Source: Myxococcales bacterium (GTDB lineage: Bacteria > Myxococcota_A > Bradymonadia > Bradymonadales > GCA-2716585). Taken from it: a DNA stretch of 64,000 nt. The position numbers and the translations under genes were made by a program. Each line of letters opens with the position of its first letter. The first letter of the stretch is position 1. The DNA is taken from positions 1-64,000 of the forward strand of contig PBBL01000046.1 in assembly GCA_002716585.1 (NCBI GenBank), written 5' to 3'. This document shows, piece after piece, positions 62,790 to 64,000 of this stretch. The notes below the pieces were generated by a model, which did no database searches, was not told the origin of the DNA, and saw nothing but the letters and a program-made list of their open reading frames with translations.

Positions 62790-63833
62790 TCACTTCTTGT
62801 AGACCCGGGGCAGGTTCCCGTTGACGCGCTTCGCCAGCTTGAGGAGGGCCTTGTCGTCCTTGCAGACCGCGTCGTCGCAGGTGACGGCCACCAGCAGCTT
62901 GGACTTGCGGTCGAGCCACACGAAGTAGCGCACCCCGCCCCAGGAGGAGGTGAAGGCCGAGTCGCCCAGGTCGCGGGTCCGCTTGCTCTCGGGGTACTGG
63001 CGCAGGAAGTTGTTGAACTGACGGGTCTGGTACCCCGGGTTGGGGATCTCCCAGACCTGGACGCCCGCCCCGTAGCCGGAGGTGCCGCTCGGGCGCAGGC
63101 GCAGCGAAGCGTAGCTCTCGTCCGGGTCGATGCCGGGGAGCGGCCCGGGGCGCAGGAGCCCCTGGTACCCGGTGGAGAAGCGCACGTCGTTGCGGGTGAA
63201 GATCGTGCTCAGGTCCTTGCCTGCGGCCTCGGGGGCAGGGGACGTTTTCGCGGCGCTCGCTTTCTTGCGGGCCTCGCGGGCGTTCTTGATCTCCGCGACC
63301 TTCTTGGCCTTCTCCACGTCGATGTTGGTCGCCGGGGGCGACTCCCCGAACGGCTCCGGGGTCTTCTTGTCCACGGTCGGCGAGGCGACCGTGGGCTTCT
63401 CCTTGCCCTCGTCCAGCTTGGCGATCGGCTTGACCGCGCCAGCTCCGAGCTTCGGCGTCGGGGCCTTGTTGGCCAGCGGGAGCCGCGTCTTGGGCTTGAG
63501 GCTGGTCTTGGGGGAGAGCTTCCGCGTGGTCTTGAGCTGCTCCTTGAGGTCCGCCTTGCGGGCGGTCGGGGCGGGCTTCTTCGTATCGGCGGGCTTCTTC
63601 GCCGTGGGCTTCTTCTCCGCCTCACCTCCGTCCTTCGCGTCGCCCTTGTCGGTCGGCGCGGCTTCAGGCGCCTTGTCGGCCTTCGCCTCATCGGTCCTGG
63701 CCGCGGCTTGTTCGGCGTCGGCCTCAGGCTCATCCTTGGAGCAGGCGAGCGACACGGTCGTGACCGCCAACAGACACGACAACGACAGCACCCTGCGGGG
63801 GGTGAGGAGTCTGCGCCATAGGGGTGGAGTCAT
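62790..63833 (-). CDS. Lys/Pro-rich lipoprotein
   Basis: A 347-residue lipoprotein (lipobox VSLAC). Its first half is a long disordered tether rich in Lys, Pro, Ala and Thr (TAKKPADTKKPAPT and similar), long enough to span from the membrane into the peptidoglycan. The C-terminal 130 residues are a folded domain with LRPSGTSGYGAGVQVWE and a RQFNNFLRQYP segment, and a Cys pair near CDDAVC that may form a disulfide. I do not recognise the domain. ATG 63833 is chosen over 63848 because AAAGGATGG lies before it. Confidence 0.75.
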   Translation of the reverse strand: MTPPLWRRLLTPRRVLSLSCLLAVTTVSLACSKDEPEADAEQAAARTDEAKADKAPEAAPTDKGDAKDGGEAEKKPTAKKPADTKKPAPTARKADLKEQLKTTRKLSPKTSLKPKTRLPLANKAPTPKLGAGAVKPIAKLDEGKEKPTVASPTVDKKTPEPFGESPPATNIDVEKAKKVAEIKNAREARKKASAAKTSPAPEAAGKDLSTIFTRNDVRFSTGYQGLLRPGPLPGIDPDESYASLRLRPSGTSGYGAGVQVWEIPNPGYQTRQFNNFLRQYPESKRTRDLGDSAFTSSWGGVRYFVWLDRKSKLLVAVTCDDAVCKDDKALLKLAKRVNGNLPRVYKK

Positions 63834-63920
63834 GGTCCATCCTTTCAAGGTGGGAGGTGTCTGTCCTCGCGACGGAGCACATCCCGATCGCGATCATGGG
63901 CCTCAAGCCGAGGCGCCCAA

Positions 63921-63949
63921 ACGGTAACGCCCTGCTCCAGCCGGGTCAA
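63921..63949 (-). promoter_or_regulatory. Promoter of the Lys/Pro-rich lipoprotein gene
   Basis: On the minus strand TTGACC (63944-63949), 17 bp, TACCGT (63921-63926), one of the clearest examples of the common promoter pattern in the window. Beyond it, up to the window end, I see no gene. Confidence 0.7.
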
Positions 63950-64000
63950 GCTGCATGTGGTGGCAGGTGGAGAGGCGTGCTCAGGGCGCCTCGCCGTCCG

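Overview
The window is a GC-rich (roughly 70%) bacterial chromosome segment. It contains 47 protein-coding genes, which I read directly from the sequence. I found no rRNA, tRNA, CRISPR array, integrase or transposase. Several traits point to a myxobacterium-like member of the Myxococcota, possibly Bradymonadia: large secreted proteins built from thrombospondin type 3 calcium repeats, a MYXO-CTERM-like C-terminal sorting tail, choice-of-anchor D lipoproteins, a PATAN/DUF4388 regulator, kinase-ATPase-TPR fusions and many lipoproteins. The exact taxon cannot be fixed without a search. Recurrent TTGAC-N17/18-TANNNT elements upstream of genes look like the housekeeping promoter.

Layout. 0-6.2 kb (minus): pilP-like lipoprotein, MltD-type lytic transglycosylase, a PflX-like radical SAM protein and a TSP3 lipoprotein. 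6.4-10.2 kb (plus): a secreted protein, then mlaE and mlaD without an mlaF ATPase. 10.3-13.9 kb (minus): a giant TSP3 surface protein. 14.0-20.8 kb (plus): one long operon, yceD-rpmF-[ACP::RpiB fusion]-ribD-ribE-ribBX-ribH-nusB-lipoprotein. Its ribD carries a one-base frameshift and the GTP cyclohydrolase II half of RibBA is degenerate. 20.8-30.6 kb (minus): secreted protein, c-type cytochrome lipoprotein, two-domain AAA+ ATPase, EF-hand protein, giant PHP-type CehA/McbA-like hydrolase with an inserted PPC domain, and a phosphate-selective-type porin. 30.7-35.4 kb (plus): LMW tyrosine phosphatase, TtcA, FIST sensor, a beta-barrel protein, then an alternative sigma factor followed at once by a protein N-terminal glutamine amidohydrolase (NTAQ1), a family best known from the eukaryotic N-degron pathway. 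A 122-bp MITE-like inverted repeat follows.

35.6-49.1 kb (mostly minus): a vWA/choice-of-anchor lipoprotein, a translationally coupled pair of unrecognised proteins, a GAF-PAS-degenerate GGDEF protein (plus), and a compact MoxR ATPase-DUF5682-vWA operon. 49.2-54.9 kb (minus): an operon of a pseudokinase/degenerate ATPase/TPR protein, a GT39-like glycosyltransferase and a metallophosphoesterase. 55.0-63.8 kb: glutathione reductase, membrane and regulatory proteins, a sequon-rich lipoprotein, a methyltransferase and a Lys/Pro-rich lipoprotein.

The strongest candidates for undescribed biology are the ACP-RpiB fusion inside an eroded fatty-acid/riboflavin operon, the sigma factor-NTAQ1 pair, the MoxR-DUF5682-vWA operon with the nearby coupled unknown pair, and the doubly degenerate kinase-ATPase signalling operon. 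All function statements rest on motif recognition by eye; none was tested by database search.
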